From the NCBI GenBank assembly GCA_903834825.1, contig CAILKQ010000033.1:1-41980 (forward strand): a stretch of 41,980 nt of DNA, read 5' to 3'. The DNA comes from an uncultured bacterium (lineage in GTDB: Bacteria > Bacteroidota > Bacteroidia > Chitinophagales > Chitinophagaceae). The notes under the pieces are model-generated. The model saw only the letters and a program-made list of their open reading frames with translations. It did no database searches and had not been told where the DNA came from. Below, piece after piece: positions 18,304 to 28,800 of the stretch. Position 1 is the first letter of the stretch, and every line of letters begins with the position of its first letter. Position numbers and translations under genes: made by a program.

Positions 18304-20747
18304 AACTCAACAATGAAGCCAAAACTCGGGGTGGAGAAGGCATCACTGTTTTCCAATAGCAAGGGTATGGCATTGCTGCCATCCATCCGGATTGGATTTC
18401 CATCAGTGGTTGCGAATCCTGCGGTGCCATTTCTTTTGAAAGTGTATTGTGCAGCACCCGGGGTTTTGGCCACATACCAGTTGGTGACATCAAGGTAAAG
18501 GTCGAGGGTAAAGCGATTGAAATTCCATTTTTTATCGATCCTCACGTCGCTGGCATGGAAGGCATCCAACCTGAGAGAATTGTAGTTCTTGTTGTCAAGT
18601 ATACCTGTTCCCTGAGTGAGGTAATTCAAGCGGGAAGCGGTCATGTCAAAAGGGGTATTAGGAGCGGCACCCTGGTACCTGAATTTCAGGCCAAGTTCCC
18701 AGTTCCTTTTGAACTTATACCCCCAAGTAAGGCTGACCAAATGGCGGTTGTCCCAGCTGGCAGGGATGTATTCTGCCTTTTGGTTGGTAAACGTTGAGTG
18801 GTAGAAAGTATAGCTCAGGATACCAAAGAAACGCTTGGTCAATTTCTTTTGTGCCAGGAATTCAATGCCATAGGCCTTTCCTTTTCCAGCCTGGCTGATG
18901 GGCTCATTGCCGATGCTGCCAAACTCTGTCCCCTTGTTGGCGAGGCTTACACCATCCAATAAACTGATGGGATAATTTGAATATCCTTTGTAAAATCCTT
19001 CCAGCGTGAACCGGAGGGAACTGCTGGGCAGGTGTTCAATGCCAGCAACATAATGGTTGCTGCTGATGTATTTACCAGGATTTGAATTGACGGCTAGCAT
19101 TGGATTGCTATAGGCAAGTTGGGTGTAGGCAGGAAGCTTGTGGTATCGGCCAATGCTGGCATTCAGGTTGGTCTTGCTTGTGGCTGCATAGCTGAAGGAA
19201 AGGCGAGGGGAGAATTGTTTGAAAGGGTTGGCCTCGCTGTTGCCCAGGGAATTTCCATCGATGCGGGTTCCCAGGCTGATGGCCATTCTTTCGTTCATGA
19301 TTCTTTTGCTCAGCTGCACAAATGCACCATATTTAAGAAAGTCTACCTTGTTCACGCTGTTGACGATCACTGCTGGTTGGATGATGGCTCCGGCAGTATT
19401 TTTGACTGCTTTTCTGTAAACATTGAAATAACTATTATCAAAATCAACATACTGTGCTGATGCACCGTAGCTTAGTTTGAGTCCATTGACGGTTGTACTG
19501 GCATCAAAACGGAGCTTGTTTTCCGTTTCAGTACTGTTGGTCATCAGGGTTCTCGTGGCGTCACTGGGGTTGTCGTTGTCTTCGTATTTATCCGCCTGGT
19601 TGTTCAGGGAATTCCTGCTCAATGCCAGGTTCCAGAATCCATTTGCGGTGAGTTTTTTAAGGCTGGCCCCAACGGTATAGTTCCATTGGTTGATCATGGG
19701 GTTGGAGTTGATGACATACAATTTTTCGTCGCTGGCTTCTTTTGGAGCTGCAAATTTAAATTCATCGATAGCGCCTATGCCCATGAAGCTGAGGGTTGTC
19801 TTTTCGTTAATCCTTGTGGTTGTTTTGAATTGATAATCCCAGTAATTGGGCCTGATGGGAAGGTCAATGGCTTCAAACAACAGCTGAAGGTAACTCCTTC
19901 GGATGGAGGCCAGGTAAGTCGTTTTTTTAGACAAAGGCCCATCCAGGGTAATGGCCAGCTCGGTGGCACTGAGGATGACATTTCCCTGGGTTTTGTAACT
20001 GTTGCCGGATTTTTGCTTGAATTGAAGTACACTGCTGAGGGCATTGTCATACCGGGCATCAAACGCACTGGTATTCATCTTTACCTCTTCGATAAAGTTG
20101 GCATTGAGAATGCCTTGAGGCCCACCTCCACTTCCTTGTGTACCAAAATGATTGATGACAGGGATTTCAATGCCGTCCAGGTAGTATACATTTTCACTGG
20201 GTGCACCACCTCGGATGATGATATCGTTCCTGAAACCGCCACCGCCAACGCCTCCGCCAACACCAGGAAGGGACTGGATTACCTTGCTGATATCAAAGTT
20301 CCCACCGGGGTTTCTCTTGATTTCTTCGGTGGTCATGCGTTGAACACTCAGTGGGGATTCGAGACTGGTGGCTTTGGCGGAATTTCTTCTGTTCGTAATG
20401 ACAATCTCATCCAGCTTTTTTGCAGCCATCTCCAATTCAACGGAAATCGTGGTTTCATTCCCGGAGGTTAAAACCACATTGTTGATGGTTTTGGCATTGT
20501 AGTTGAGGATGCTAAAACTGATATTGTACGAGCCAGGGGTGATATTGGTGATCCTGAAAAAACCGGTGGTATCAGTGGTTGTCCCTTTACTGGTGGATTC
20601 CAATTTTACGGATATTCCAGGAATGGGCTTCAGGGTATTTTTATCGATAACATATCCACTGATGCGTGCCTGTGGGGTATTTTGTGCTTTTAATGCATCA
20701 ATGAAAAAAAATAAAAGGGAAAGAACAAAGAAGAGTTTGAATTTCAT
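18300..20747 (-). CDS. TonB-dependent receptor with N-terminal carboxypeptidase-like regulatory domain
   Basis: Signal peptide, ISGYVIDKNTLKPIPGISVKLESTSKGTTTDTTGFF, plug motif NDIIIRGGAPSENVYYLDGIEIP and an extended barrel. Confidence 0.93.
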   Translation of the reverse strand: MKFKLFFVLSLLFFFIDALKAQNTPQARISGYVIDKNTLKPIPGISVKLESTSKGTTTDTTGFFRITNITPGSYNISFSILNYNAKTINNVVLTSGNETTISVELEMAAKKLDEIVITNRRNSAKATSLESPLSVQRMTTEEIKRNPGGNFDISKVIQSLPGVGGGVGGGGFRNDIIIRGGAPSENVYYLDGIEIPVINHFGTQGSGGGPQGILNANFIEEVKMNTSAFDARYDNALSSVLQFKQKSGNSYKTQGNVILSATELAITLDGPLSKKTTYLASIRRSYLQLLFEAIDLPIRPNYWDYQFKTTTRINEKTTLSFMGIGAIDEFKFAAPKEASDEKLYVINSNPMINQWNYTVGASLKKLTANGFWNLALSRNSLNNQADKYEDNDNPSDATRTLMTNSTETENKLRFDASTTVNGLKLSYGASAQYVDFDNSYFNVYRKAVKNTAGAIIQPAVIVNSVNKVDFLKYGAFVQLSKRIMNERMAISLGTRIDGNSLGNSEANPFKQFSPRLSFSYAATSKTNLNASIGRYHKLPAYTQLAYSNPMLAVNSNPGKYISSNHYVAGIEHLPSSSLRFTLEGFYKGYSNYPISLLDGVSLANKGTEFGSIGNEPISQAGKGKAYGIEFLAQKKLTKRFFGILSYTFYHSTFTNQKAEYIPASWDNRHLVSLTWGYKFKRNWELGLKFRYQGAAPNTPFDMTASRLNYLTQGTGILDNKNYNSLRLDAFHASDVRIDKKWNFNRFTLDLYLDVTNWYVAKTPGAAQYTFKRNGTAGFATTDGNPIRMDGSNAIPLLLENSDAFSTPSFGFIVEF

Positions 20748-20773
20748 GTAAGTTGTTAATGGTCTAAAAACAA

Positions 20774-20796
20774 AACCATCTTTTGGAAAGATGGTT
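20774..20796 (-). promoter_or_regulatory. Terminator-like hairpin in the 5' leader of the TonB-dependent receptor
   Basis: Perfect 10-bp inverted repeat AACCATCTTT-tgg-AAAGATGGTT; minus strand continues TTGTTTTTAG, about 27 nt before the ATG. Confidence 0.5.
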
Positions 20797-20806
20797 CAGT
20801 TTTTGG

Positions 20807-20830
20807 TTGATATTTTTAACAAAATATCAA
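20807..20830. repeat. Perfect inverted repeat TTGATATTTT-taac-AAAATATCAA in the TonB receptor promoter/leader
   Basis: Exact 10-bp arms; overlaps a minus-strand TATTTTTG (-7-like) at 20828-20835. Confidence 0.6.
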
Positions 20831-20954
20831 AAATATGACGCTCTTAAAAATTGGTTGAACTAGGGATGTACTCAAATAACATTGAATAGAAACTACATTC
20901 CCCCCTTTTCCCCATATGTTATTGCTTAATCATAGCATAAATCGAAGAATTTAT

Positions 20955-20985
20955 TTTGAATCAATCAATTTGATATCTATATTTG
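20955..20985 (+). promoter_or_regulatory. Bacteroidota-type promoter for tRNA-Val(TAC)
   Basis: TTTG (20955-20958), 19-nt spacer, TATATTTG (20978-20985); tRNA begins at 20996. Confidence 0.7.
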
Positions 20986-20995
20986 CAACCCATTT

Positions 20996-21070
20996 GGGAG
21001 TTTAGCTCAGCTGGTTTAGAGCATCTGCCTTACAAGCAGAGGGTCGGCGGTTCGATCCCGTCAACTCCCA
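20996..21070 (+). tRNA. tRNA-Val (anticodon TAC)
   Basis: Cloverleaf: acceptor GGGAGTT/AACTCCC; anticodon stem TCTGC/GCAGA with loop CTTACAA; T-arm GGCGGTTCGATCCCGTC. CCA not encoded. Confidence 0.95.
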
Positions 21071-21080
21071 CAGGAATAAT

Positions 21081-21111
21081 AAAAAAGGGTTACACATTGT
21101 AACCCTTTTTT
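21081..21111. terminator. Bidirectional rho-independent terminator between tRNA-Val(TAC) and the DUF1080 gene
   Basis: Perfect 14-bp stem AAAAAAGGGTTACA-cat-TGTAACCCTTTTTT. Confidence 0.85.
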
Positions 21112-21113
21112 GT

Positions 21114-21827
21114 TTAGTTGACTTTGACTTCTTTGAGATAGATGTCTTTATATTCCACTTTCATTTTCGCCATCACATGCACCTGAAGTCCTATCAGGCC
21201 CGTGAACTTTCGTTTGACCAGATCCTCATCAGTTGTTTCACTCATCAATACACCATTGATATAATGCATGAGATGGTTGCCTTTGGCAATGATGTGGATT
21301 TCGTTCCAATCGTCCACCTTTATTTTTGCTTTCAACTCATCTGATTTACCAACAGATCCGGTGATGGTAGGCTTCTGTCCATCCTTCAACACGGATTGTT
21401 CACCCCGCATGGCCAGAAATCCACGACCACGTTCTTCGTAGTTCTGTCCTGTGTAGCGGTTGGCGCCATCAATATCAGCCTGGTATCCTTTCAAGGCAAA
21501 TGGCAGATTGTCTAAGGCCTCGCTGCGGTATTGCACGCCACTGTTGCCTTCCGGACTGATGCGGTAGGATGCCTTGAATTCAAAATTTTCAGGAATAGTT
21601 CCACGGTAGATCATGAAAGTATTGGTCTTAAGCGGTTTCTCTTTGGTTACTTCACCGACAAAGCACCCGTTCTCAATGCGCCAATGGGAAGTATCTGCCT
21701 CCCAGTTTTTCATGTTCTTTCCATTGAAAATTTTCTTGAAACCATCTTTTTGCTGTGCTTCTGAGACAAAAGTTGAACCCATGAAACAGAGCAGAAAAAG
21801 AATATTGAGGCGATTGTATTTAATCAT
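21114..21827 (-). CDS. DUF1080 (3-keto-disaccharide hydrolase-like) secreted protein
   Basis: Signal peptide; GFKKIFNGKNMKNWEADTSHWRIENGCFVGE...NSGVQYRSEAL...DDWNEIHIIAKGNHLMHYINGVLMSETTDED. Confidence 0.92.
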   Translation of the reverse strand: MIKYNRLNILFLLCFMGSTFVSEAQQKDGFKKIFNGKNMKNWEADTSHWRIENGCFVGEVTKEKPLKTNTFMIYRGTIPENFEFKASYRISPEGNSGVQYRSEALDNLPFALKGYQADIDGANRYTGQNYEERGRGFLAMRGEQSVLKDGQKPTITGSVGKSDELKAKIKVDDWNEIHIIAKGNHLMHYINGVLMSETTDEDLVKRKFTGLIGLQVHVMAKMKVEYKDIYLKEVKVN

Positions 21828-21869
21828 GAAAGAAGATTGATGCTTGATTGTTATTGGTTATTGCAGACA

Positions 21870-23021
21870 CTAACAGGTTTTCCAACTGCGGGTAGCAGCA
21901 GAATCCAGGACGGCTTGACAAACTTTCTGGGTTTCGAGGGCTTCCTTGAAAGTAGGGGAGCAAGGCTCGCCAGTTTCAAGGCTCTTCAGGAAATCAGCCA
22001 CTTGGTGTACAAAAGAATGTTCGTATCCAATGCCAAGACCCGGTACCCACCATTTGTTCATGTAGGGTTGTTCGCCATCGGTTACATGGATCGAGCGCCA
22101 TCCCCTGAGGTTGGACTCATCACCATTGTCAAAAAATTCCAGGCGGTTCAAATCATGAAGATCCCAACGGATGGAGGCATTGGCGCCATTGATTTCAAAC
22201 GTATACAGCGCCTTGTGTCCTCTTGCATAGCGCGTAGATTCGAAAAGGCCCAGGGATCCATTGTTGAACTTGCAGAAGAAAGAACAGGCGTCGTCAATGT
22301 GCACTTGCTCTACTTTTCCTGTCAACTGGTGCATGCGTTCCTTGACAAAAGTTTCCGTCATGCCTGATACTTCCTTGATGCCACCATTGAGCCAGATGGC
22401 CGTGTCTACGCAATGGGAGAGTAGATCACCGACCACACCAGAGCCTGCTACAGCGGCATCCATGCGCCAAAGGGCTTCTCCACCCTGGGGCAGGTTTTCA
22501 TTGATGGTCCAGTCTTGCAGGAAATTGGCGCGGTAATGATAGATTCTACCCAGTTTCCCGGATTCAATGATGTTCTTGGCCAAGGTAACAGCAGGGATTC
22601 TCCTGTAATTGTACCAGACCGTATTTTTAACACCTGCTGCCTCAATGGCATCCACCATCACCTGGGATTCTTCAAGGTTCCTGGCCAATGGTTTTTCACA
22701 AAGGATCATCTTGCCGGCCTTCGCGGCTGCGATGGCAATTTCAGCATGGGTGTCATTGGGTGTGCAGATATCCACTGCATCGATATCATTCCTTTCGATC
22801 AGCTTTCTCCAATCGGTTTCTGTGCTCTCATATCCCCACTGTTCAGCAAATGCTTTCAGTTTGGTTTCGTTGCGAAAACAAACTGCTTTGAGTACAGGAG
22901 TGAATTCCAGGTCAGGAAAAAAATTGCGGATGCGGTTGTATCCATTAGAGTGGGTTCTTCCCATGAATCCTCCACCGATCAACCCAATATTGAGTGTCTT
23001 TTTTGTTGCCATTGTATACAA
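21870..23021 (-). CDS. Gfo/Idh/MocA-family oxidoreductase
   Basis: [19 protein letters not shown] Rossmann motif; [42 protein letters not shown]. Confidence 0.95.
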   Translation of the reverse strand: MYTMATKKTLNIGLIGGGFMGRTHSNGYNRIRNFFPDLEFTPVLKAVCFRNETKLKAFAEQWGYESTETDWRKLIERNDIDAVDICTPNDTHAEIAIAAAKAGKMILCEKPLARNLEESQVMVDAIEAAGVKNTVWYNYRRIPAVTLAKNIIESGKLGRIYHYRANFLQDWTINENLPQGGEALWRMDAAVAGSGVVGDLLSHCVDTAIWLNGGIKEVSGMTETFVKERMHQLTGKVEQVHIDDACSFFCKFNNGSLGLFESTRYARGHKALYTFEINGANASIRWDLHDLNRLEFFDNGDESNLRGWRSIHVTDGEQPYMNKWWVPGLGIGYEHSFVHQVADFLKSLETGEPCSPTFKEALETQKVCQAVLDSAATRSWKTC

Positions 23022-23046
23022 TTTTTCGTTAGTATTTTATATGTTG

Positions 23047-24081
23047 TTAAGCGCCTGTCCAACCATGGTGGTTCCTTACTTTGATCAAGGCAGCAAGGAT
23101 ATCGTTCCAGGTTTTTTGTTGCATCATGACTTCGTTGGGGAACATGCAGCCATCCCAACAAATGTGTTGAAACGCTTTGGTGAGTTCGCCATTTTCATCG
23201 CGCAGCCAAAAACCTGCATGCTTCGCAATATCGAGCTTTCCATTGGGATCAAGTGCCTGGCAATGTCTTCCAGTTTTGTCGTGAGATCCTGTGCCATGAA
23301 CGGTTCCATCGTTTTGTGCCACATGGAAATCAATGGTCCATGGGCGCAGTGCGCTGGTCAATTTTTTAAGTCCTTCATCCAAAACGGCACCATCGCTCCA
23401 ATCAAAATTTTCAGGAAGGATGCGATCTTGAGGGGCATTGTAGCCGAGCAGGTAGAGCAAGGTATGGGCCATGTCTGCCTGGAACCCAATGTTCGGGCGA
23501 TCAACAGCTTCCAGGGTATCTACCATTGCTTTCCAGCTGTGCATGCCACCCCAACAGATTTCCCCTTCAGCAGCCAGTCGCTCACCATAATCAGCAGCAA
23601 CATCACAGGCCTCCCGAAAAGTTTCTGCAATCAGTTTGGTATTGCCTGCAGGATCCAATGCCCAGGCTTCCGGTTTGCTGGCAGAGTCGATGCGGATGAT
23701 GCCATATGGGCGTACACCAGCGTTGCGGAGTTTTTTGCCAAATTCGCAGGAGCGTTTGACCATATCAACAAATACGGCGCGGTCTTCTTTGCTGCCCATG
23801 GCAGGGCCACCCCAGATGGGAGCCACCAAAGAACCGATGTTGAGGTTGAGTGCGCCTACTTTGTCAGCCAATCTTTTAATCCCATCTTCTGATTCATCGA
23901 TGTTGAAATGGGGTTCAAAAAGGCCGATATCGATGCCGTCAAATTTCACTCCATCCACTTCTGCATTGGCGGTGAAGTCGATCAATGTGTCCAGTGAAAT
24001 AGGGGGTTCTGAATCCGGGCCTTTTCCTACGATGCCAGGCCACGTAGCGTTGTGGAGTTTGGGATAATTGTTTTCAGACAT
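23047..24081 (-). CDS. Sugar phosphate isomerase/epimerase-type TIM barrel protein
   Basis: AP-endonuclease-2-like fold features ([18 protein letters not shown]..., [49 protein letters not shown]). Confidence 0.85.
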   Translation of the reverse strand: MSENNYPKLHNATWPGIVGKGPDSEPPISLDTLIDFTANAEVDGVKFDGIDIGLFEPHFNIDESEDGIKRLADKVGALNLNIGSLVAPIWGGPAMGSKEDRAVFVDMVKRSCEFGKKLRNAGVRPYGIIRIDSASKPEAWALDPAGNTKLIAETFREACDVAADYGERLAAEGEICWGGMHSWKAMVDTLEAVDRPNIGFQADMAHTLLYLLGYNAPQDRILPENFDWSDGAVLDEGLKKLTSALRPWTIDFHVAQNDGTVHGTGSHDKTGRHCQALDPNGKLDIAKHAGFWLRDENGELTKAFQHICWDGCMFPNEVMMQQKTWNDILAALIKVRNHHGWTGA

Positions 24082-24105
24082 ATGGTTGCATTTTTGTTTG
24101 AAGAA

Positions 24106-24957
24106 TTAAAGATTGTGTTTTGCCGCTTGAGCTTTGATAAAGGAAAGCCCATTGATGGCCATGTCCCAGGGGCCTGAGTATTCTCTCCATACATTGATGG
24201 CATTGGCAAAATCCGGATCGTTGCGTGAGAAGGCTTCGATGGTCAGCCATCCGTTGTACTTTATGGCGGCAAGGGCAGCAAAGGTTTCATACCAATGTAC
24301 ATGTCCATCTCCTGGCGTTCCCCGATCATTTTCGCTGATGTGTACATGTTCCAAAACCGGAGCAATGGTAGACAGTGCTTCACTAGCCTTCTTCTCTTCA
24401 ATGTTGGCATGATGGGTATCATACATCGCTTTCACATGAGGATGCTTGGCCTTATCAACAAGGTGTTTGAGCTGCACCATTGTGTTGCAGAGATAACATT
24501 CGAAGCGGTTCAATGCTTCCAGGGCAAGGGTGATACCTGCCTGGGCTGCATGTTCACCAGCCTGGTGCAAGACTTCTGCACACCAGTTGTATTCATCTTC
24601 CTGTGGAGGTTTTTTCGAAAAATGGCCATGGGCAGAATGAAAGGGCCCGCAAAGGATGGTAGATTGCATGTCGTGTGCACGATCGATGCCCCATTTGATG
24701 CGGTCCAGTGCCTTGGCACGAACAGTGGCGGAAGGGTCTACCGGATTGTGCGCTGCATCCACTACAAATACACTGGTGGTTTCCAATCCAATGTTTTGTG
24801 CATGATTGCCAAATCGCTTATAGGCTGCATCATCCGGCGCACCGACAAAACATTCCACACCATCGTAGCCAATGGATTTCAAGCGATCAATGATGGGAAA
24901 TTGTTCGTCCGAGACCACGGCAGACCAAACCAATGTATTGAATCCAATTTTATACAT
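24106..24957 (-). CDS. Sugar phosphate isomerase/epimerase-type TIM barrel protein (hydroxypyruvate isomerase-like)
   Basis: LKSIGYDGVECFVG, GITLALEALNRFECYLCNT, HVKAMYDTHHANIEE, HVHISENDRGTPGDGHVHW. Confidence 0.9.
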   Translation of the reverse strand: MYKIGFNTLVWSAVVSDEQFPIIDRLKSIGYDGVECFVGAPDDAAYKRFGNHAQNIGLETTSVFVVDAAHNPVDPSATVRAKALDRIKWGIDRAHDMQSTILCGPFHSAHGHFSKKPPQEDEYNWCAEVLHQAGEHAAQAGITLALEALNRFECYLCNTMVQLKHLVDKAKHPHVKAMYDTHHANIEEKKASEALSTIAPVLEHVHISENDRGTPGDGHVHWYETFAALAAIKYNGWLTIEAFSRNDPDFANAINVWREYSGPWDMAINGLSFIKAQAAKHNL

Positions 24958-24963
24958 GCTGTT

Positions 24964-25860
24964 TTATTTTCTGTAGGGTACATTGATCTGCATAGGACCT
25001 TTCCATTTTTTGGGAACAGGTTTTCCTGCAGCCCAATGAATGGCATTGATGACCATGTGTTGAAAAGGTTCCTGATCAAAATCTTCCGGATGGCCAAGCG
25101 TGGTAAAAAAGATGCGTGCACCAAAGCTGTTGGTGCCTGTCCATGCCACTGGATTGTCGTACGCATTCTTGTTGTTGGGGTTGATGGAATGCCCCATCAT
25201 CAAGGCTTTTGAGCCGTTAGATGGATATTTGGGCAAAACTTGATAAAGCCATGAACGGGCATGGAATGTTTTGCCCACGCCAGTAAGGATTGGGTCGTTG
25301 GATACCGAATCAATCATGGTGACATCCGTAGATGATTCGTGTCCATAATGGGTATGCTTGTTGACGCCGCCCCAGCCGGGAGGACTGTTGAAAGCAAACT
25401 CTCCAAAGGCATTCCATTTCTCCAAAGGATGTCCTTTGGGATAATTGAATGCATGGGTAGTGGTACGAAAACCAACCATCGGTTTTTTGGTTTTCAGGTA
25501 GTCCTCTATCAACTGCACTTGATCAGCAGGAAGCTTACGCCAACGCAGATAGAATACAGCCAGGTCTGCCTCTTTGAGGGCTTCCAATCCTGGTATGTTT
25601 TCCTCTGCATTGTGGTTGGGATATGCCTTCAACACGATGGTGCGGAAACCATAATTTTTTTCCAATTCTGCTGCAACAATGGGCAGGGTGGCCTCACCGC
25701 TGTATTCATGATCGCCAGTAACGAAAACGATCAACGGTTTTTTGGTTTTCCCCTTTTGTTTTTGGCTGAATCCTGTTGCCAAGCTGAGCATGAAGCAACA
25801 AAAAAAAGTAAATGATTTTAGCATGGTATTATTCATGATGATGGTGTTCATTTTTTTCAA
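24964..25860 (-). CDS. ThuA domain-containing secreted protein
   Basis: Signal peptide; LIVFVTGDHEYSGEATLPIVAAELEK..., PMVGFRTTTHAFNYP, ARIFFTTLGHPEDFDQEPFQHMVINAIHWAAGKPVP. Confidence 0.92.
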   Translation of the reverse strand: MKKMNTIIMNNTMLKSFTFFCCFMLSLATGFSQKQKGKTKKPLIVFVTGDHEYSGEATLPIVAAELEKNYGFRTIVLKAYPNHNAEENIPGLEALKEADLAVFYLRWRKLPADQVQLIEDYLKTKKPMVGFRTTTHAFNYPKGHPLEKWNAFGEFAFNSPPGWGGVNKHTHYGHESSTDVTMIDSVSNDPILTGVGKTFHARSWLYQVLPKYPSNGSKALMMGHSINPNNKNAYDNPVAWTGTNSFGARIFFTTLGHPEDFDQEPFQHMVINAIHWAAGKPVPKKWKGPMQINVPYRK

Positions 25861-25881
25861 GGCAATGAAAAATCATGTTTT

Positions 25882-28800
25882 TTATTTCTCCATTGGATGA
25901 AGTTTCAAGAGTTCTTCAGGAGTGTAAAAACCAGATTTGTCTTTGATGGCTGCGCGAACGTCTTTGACTTTTTCTGCAGTAATGGCCGGAGCCTTGTTGC
26001 CAAATGTGTTGCGGACATAGGTCAATACCGCAGCCATTTCATTGTCATTCAGCATGCCTTCATATTGTGTCATGGGAACCTGGCCGGGGTATTGCGTTCC
26101 ATTCACTTCAATGGGGCCATAGAGTCCTTTCATGACCAGTTTGATCAAACGGTCTTCATTTCCTGTAACCCATTTTGACCCACTGAGTGGAGGGAAACCG
26201 GCTGCTTCCAGTCCTTTGCCATCTTTTTGGTGGCAGGTATTGCAGTAACCATCGCGCATATAAATTGCTTTGCCTTTTGCCAAAACTTCAGGATTTATAC
26301 CAGCCGCAGTTGGTGCCTTATCAGCAACATCTTGTTTTTTTCTGATGACTCCATGGTCATTGATATGGGCCTCGGCTGTGGCATACGGTTTGGCCATCCA
26401 GGAGTCCAATGGTTTTTTTCCTGCCTCAAGGATGATGGGCAATCCCTTATCCTTGCTCAACCAAGATGCCGCAACAATTGACTCAATGCGCACACGGGCA
26501 CTGTCATCTTTTGCAGCAGCCATCAGGAGGGCAGCTTTGTCTGGCAGTTCGTTGCCTGCAAAACGTGCCACTTCCACTGCAGCGGCCCGGATGCGATAGT
26601 CCTTTGCTTTGAGCAGTTGGCGCAGCAATGCTTGATCCACCTTGTTTTGTCCCCAGCTGACCCAGAGTGCTTCCAGCAAAAGCTTTTCGTATTGGGGTGA
26701 TTTTTTATCCAGTTTGCTGATCCATTTTTTTAGTTCCGGAACTACCGCCGTTGCTGGATATTCCCTGAGTTCACGGCGTGTTCTGTAGCGTGTGCGGTAT
26801 TCGGGCAAGGTCAAATTCTCCAGCAGTTCAGGGATGGTGGCACCATCCACTTTTGCAGGGGTTACCAGTGGCCTTGAAGGGTAGGTTACACGATAAATGC
26901 GGCCATGGGTATGGTCGCGCAAAGGGTCCCTGATATTGTGCTGCATATGACCAATCAACACATTGTGCCAGTCTGCAATGTACAAGGAGCCGTCAGGAGC
27001 AAATTCAAGATCTACCGGGCGATAATTGACGTCGCTGGAACGGACAAGGTCTTGCCTGTGTTGGGTGGAATACCCTGCACCTGCATCCATCATTTTATGT
27101 TGCTTGGTGCCAAGGAATCCAATGGTATTGTTGATGAGCATATCGCCCTGTACTTCATCAGGGAAATGCCTGCTTGAAACAAATTCCAGTCCTGAAGTTG
27201 GCCTTACACGGTGCTTCTCTTCAATGATCGATGCTGGCGTTGGCGTGGCTTCACCGTAGCGGGACTTCACTGTTCCTGGTGTCATCCAGGTAACATCAGG
27301 ACCTGATGTTTCAGCATAAAATACCTGTCCCCAATCATCAAAGGCGATGCCCCAAGGATTGGGAATGGACAACTGTGCAATGCGATCAAGTTTTTTCTTT
27401 TTGGTATCATAACGGAAAAATCCACCATTGGTGCCGCGTACCGGACCATAAGAAGTTTCAATATCGTTGGCCAGAAATACCCCTTGCCCCATGTAAACGG
27501 AACCAGATGCATCTGTGGTATAAGCATGGTGTGCATGATGGGTGTCATGGTCATCAAATCCACTCAAAAGGATTTCCCTGCTATCGCACTTGTCATCACC
27601 ATTGGTATCCTTCAACAACATGAAATTGGTTCCCTGGGAAAGATAAACCCCTTCTGGTGCCAGTTCAAAGCCCAATGGCAGCTGCAATCCATCTGCAAAT
27701 GTGGTTTGCTTATCTGCTTTTCCATCGTTGTTCGTGTCTTCCAGGATGATAAGCTTATCATTGGGTTTGGGATCTCCCGGCTTCCAATGAGGATAGGTGG
27801 GCATCACCGCTACCCAAAGCCTTCCCTTGTTGTCAAAGGAAATCTGCACGGGGTTGGCGAGATCAGTAAATTCTACTTCCGATGCAAACAAATCTATTTT
27901 GTATCCGGGCGCAACCGTGAATTTATCCAGGGCTTCCTGCCCATATAAATACCGCATTGCAGTATTGGGGTCTCTGGGTTTATAGTTGGTTTGAACCTGT
28001 GGAAGAATGGAAGTTTTTGCATCTGCAGCTGCCATATCCATTTTTAGTCCATTGGCGGCCATCCAGATGGCGGTATCCCTGATCAGGATCATTTCCCTTA
28101 TTTTCTTTTGTTCGGCGGGATAGTTGTCTGACCCAAATGGGTTATACCTTCTTCCAAAAACATGTACACCATTGGGTATTTTGTAGTCGTTATGCCACAT
28201 CCAGTTTTTCTCCATGACCGCAGCATATACCGCTGCTTTGTTGGATGTATTGGTTTTGCTATTTTTCCCAAACACCTCATTGGCCAGGAAAGGACCAAAT
28301 TTTGCATAACCAGCATTGGTCAGTTGGGTACCATCAATGGTCAATTCCGTGGCAGGATCATCCAACCAAATCTTGCTGGGCGAGAAGGCATCTACAAAAT
28401 GAACTTTGTTTTTTGCAGCAACTTCTTTCATGGCCTGGGTATAGAGCGAAAGATTGGCATTCTCTGATTTTCCATTGGGCAGGTCATATTTTCCTGAAAG
28501 GTTTTCAAATGCTATCGGTGAAACCAATGCCAGCTGAGGGGCAGCATTTCCATTGTATTGCTGAGACAAGGTATGCTTGATGAATGCATCCAGCTCCGCT
28601 TTGTAGTTGGCCAAGCCGGCCGCACCCTGGAATGATTCATTGTAGCCAAAAAAGGCGATGATGATGTCGGCCTTGTGTTTGGTCAACCATTGATCAGGGT
28701 ACTCTACAAATCCTTCCATACCTGCTGGTTTGGCCAGTTCGGTTTGAAATTTTTCTGCACCGGGAAATGCCCATGGGGTTTTTCTTCCGGAATGAGGACG

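Noticed and set aside
19686-20471. 261-aa plus-strand ORF inside the TonB receptor
   Set aside because: Antisense to the receptor plug and barrel coding region; no independent evidence.
20897-20914. Pyrimidine tract TTCCCCCCTTTTCCCC upstream of tRNA-Val(TAC)
   Set aside because: Single short low-complexity tract, no partner repeat or obvious function.
22609-23892. 427-aa plus-strand ORF opposite the Gfo/Idh and TIM-barrel genes
   Set aside because: Lies antisense across two clearly recognisable genes and their junction; composition is Cys/Phe/His-rich shadow-ORF sequence with no domain signature.
24295-25212. 305-aa plus-strand ORF opposite the TIM barrel and ThuA genes
   Set aside because: Antisense shadow ORF spanning a gene junction; both opposite-strand genes have strong family motifs.
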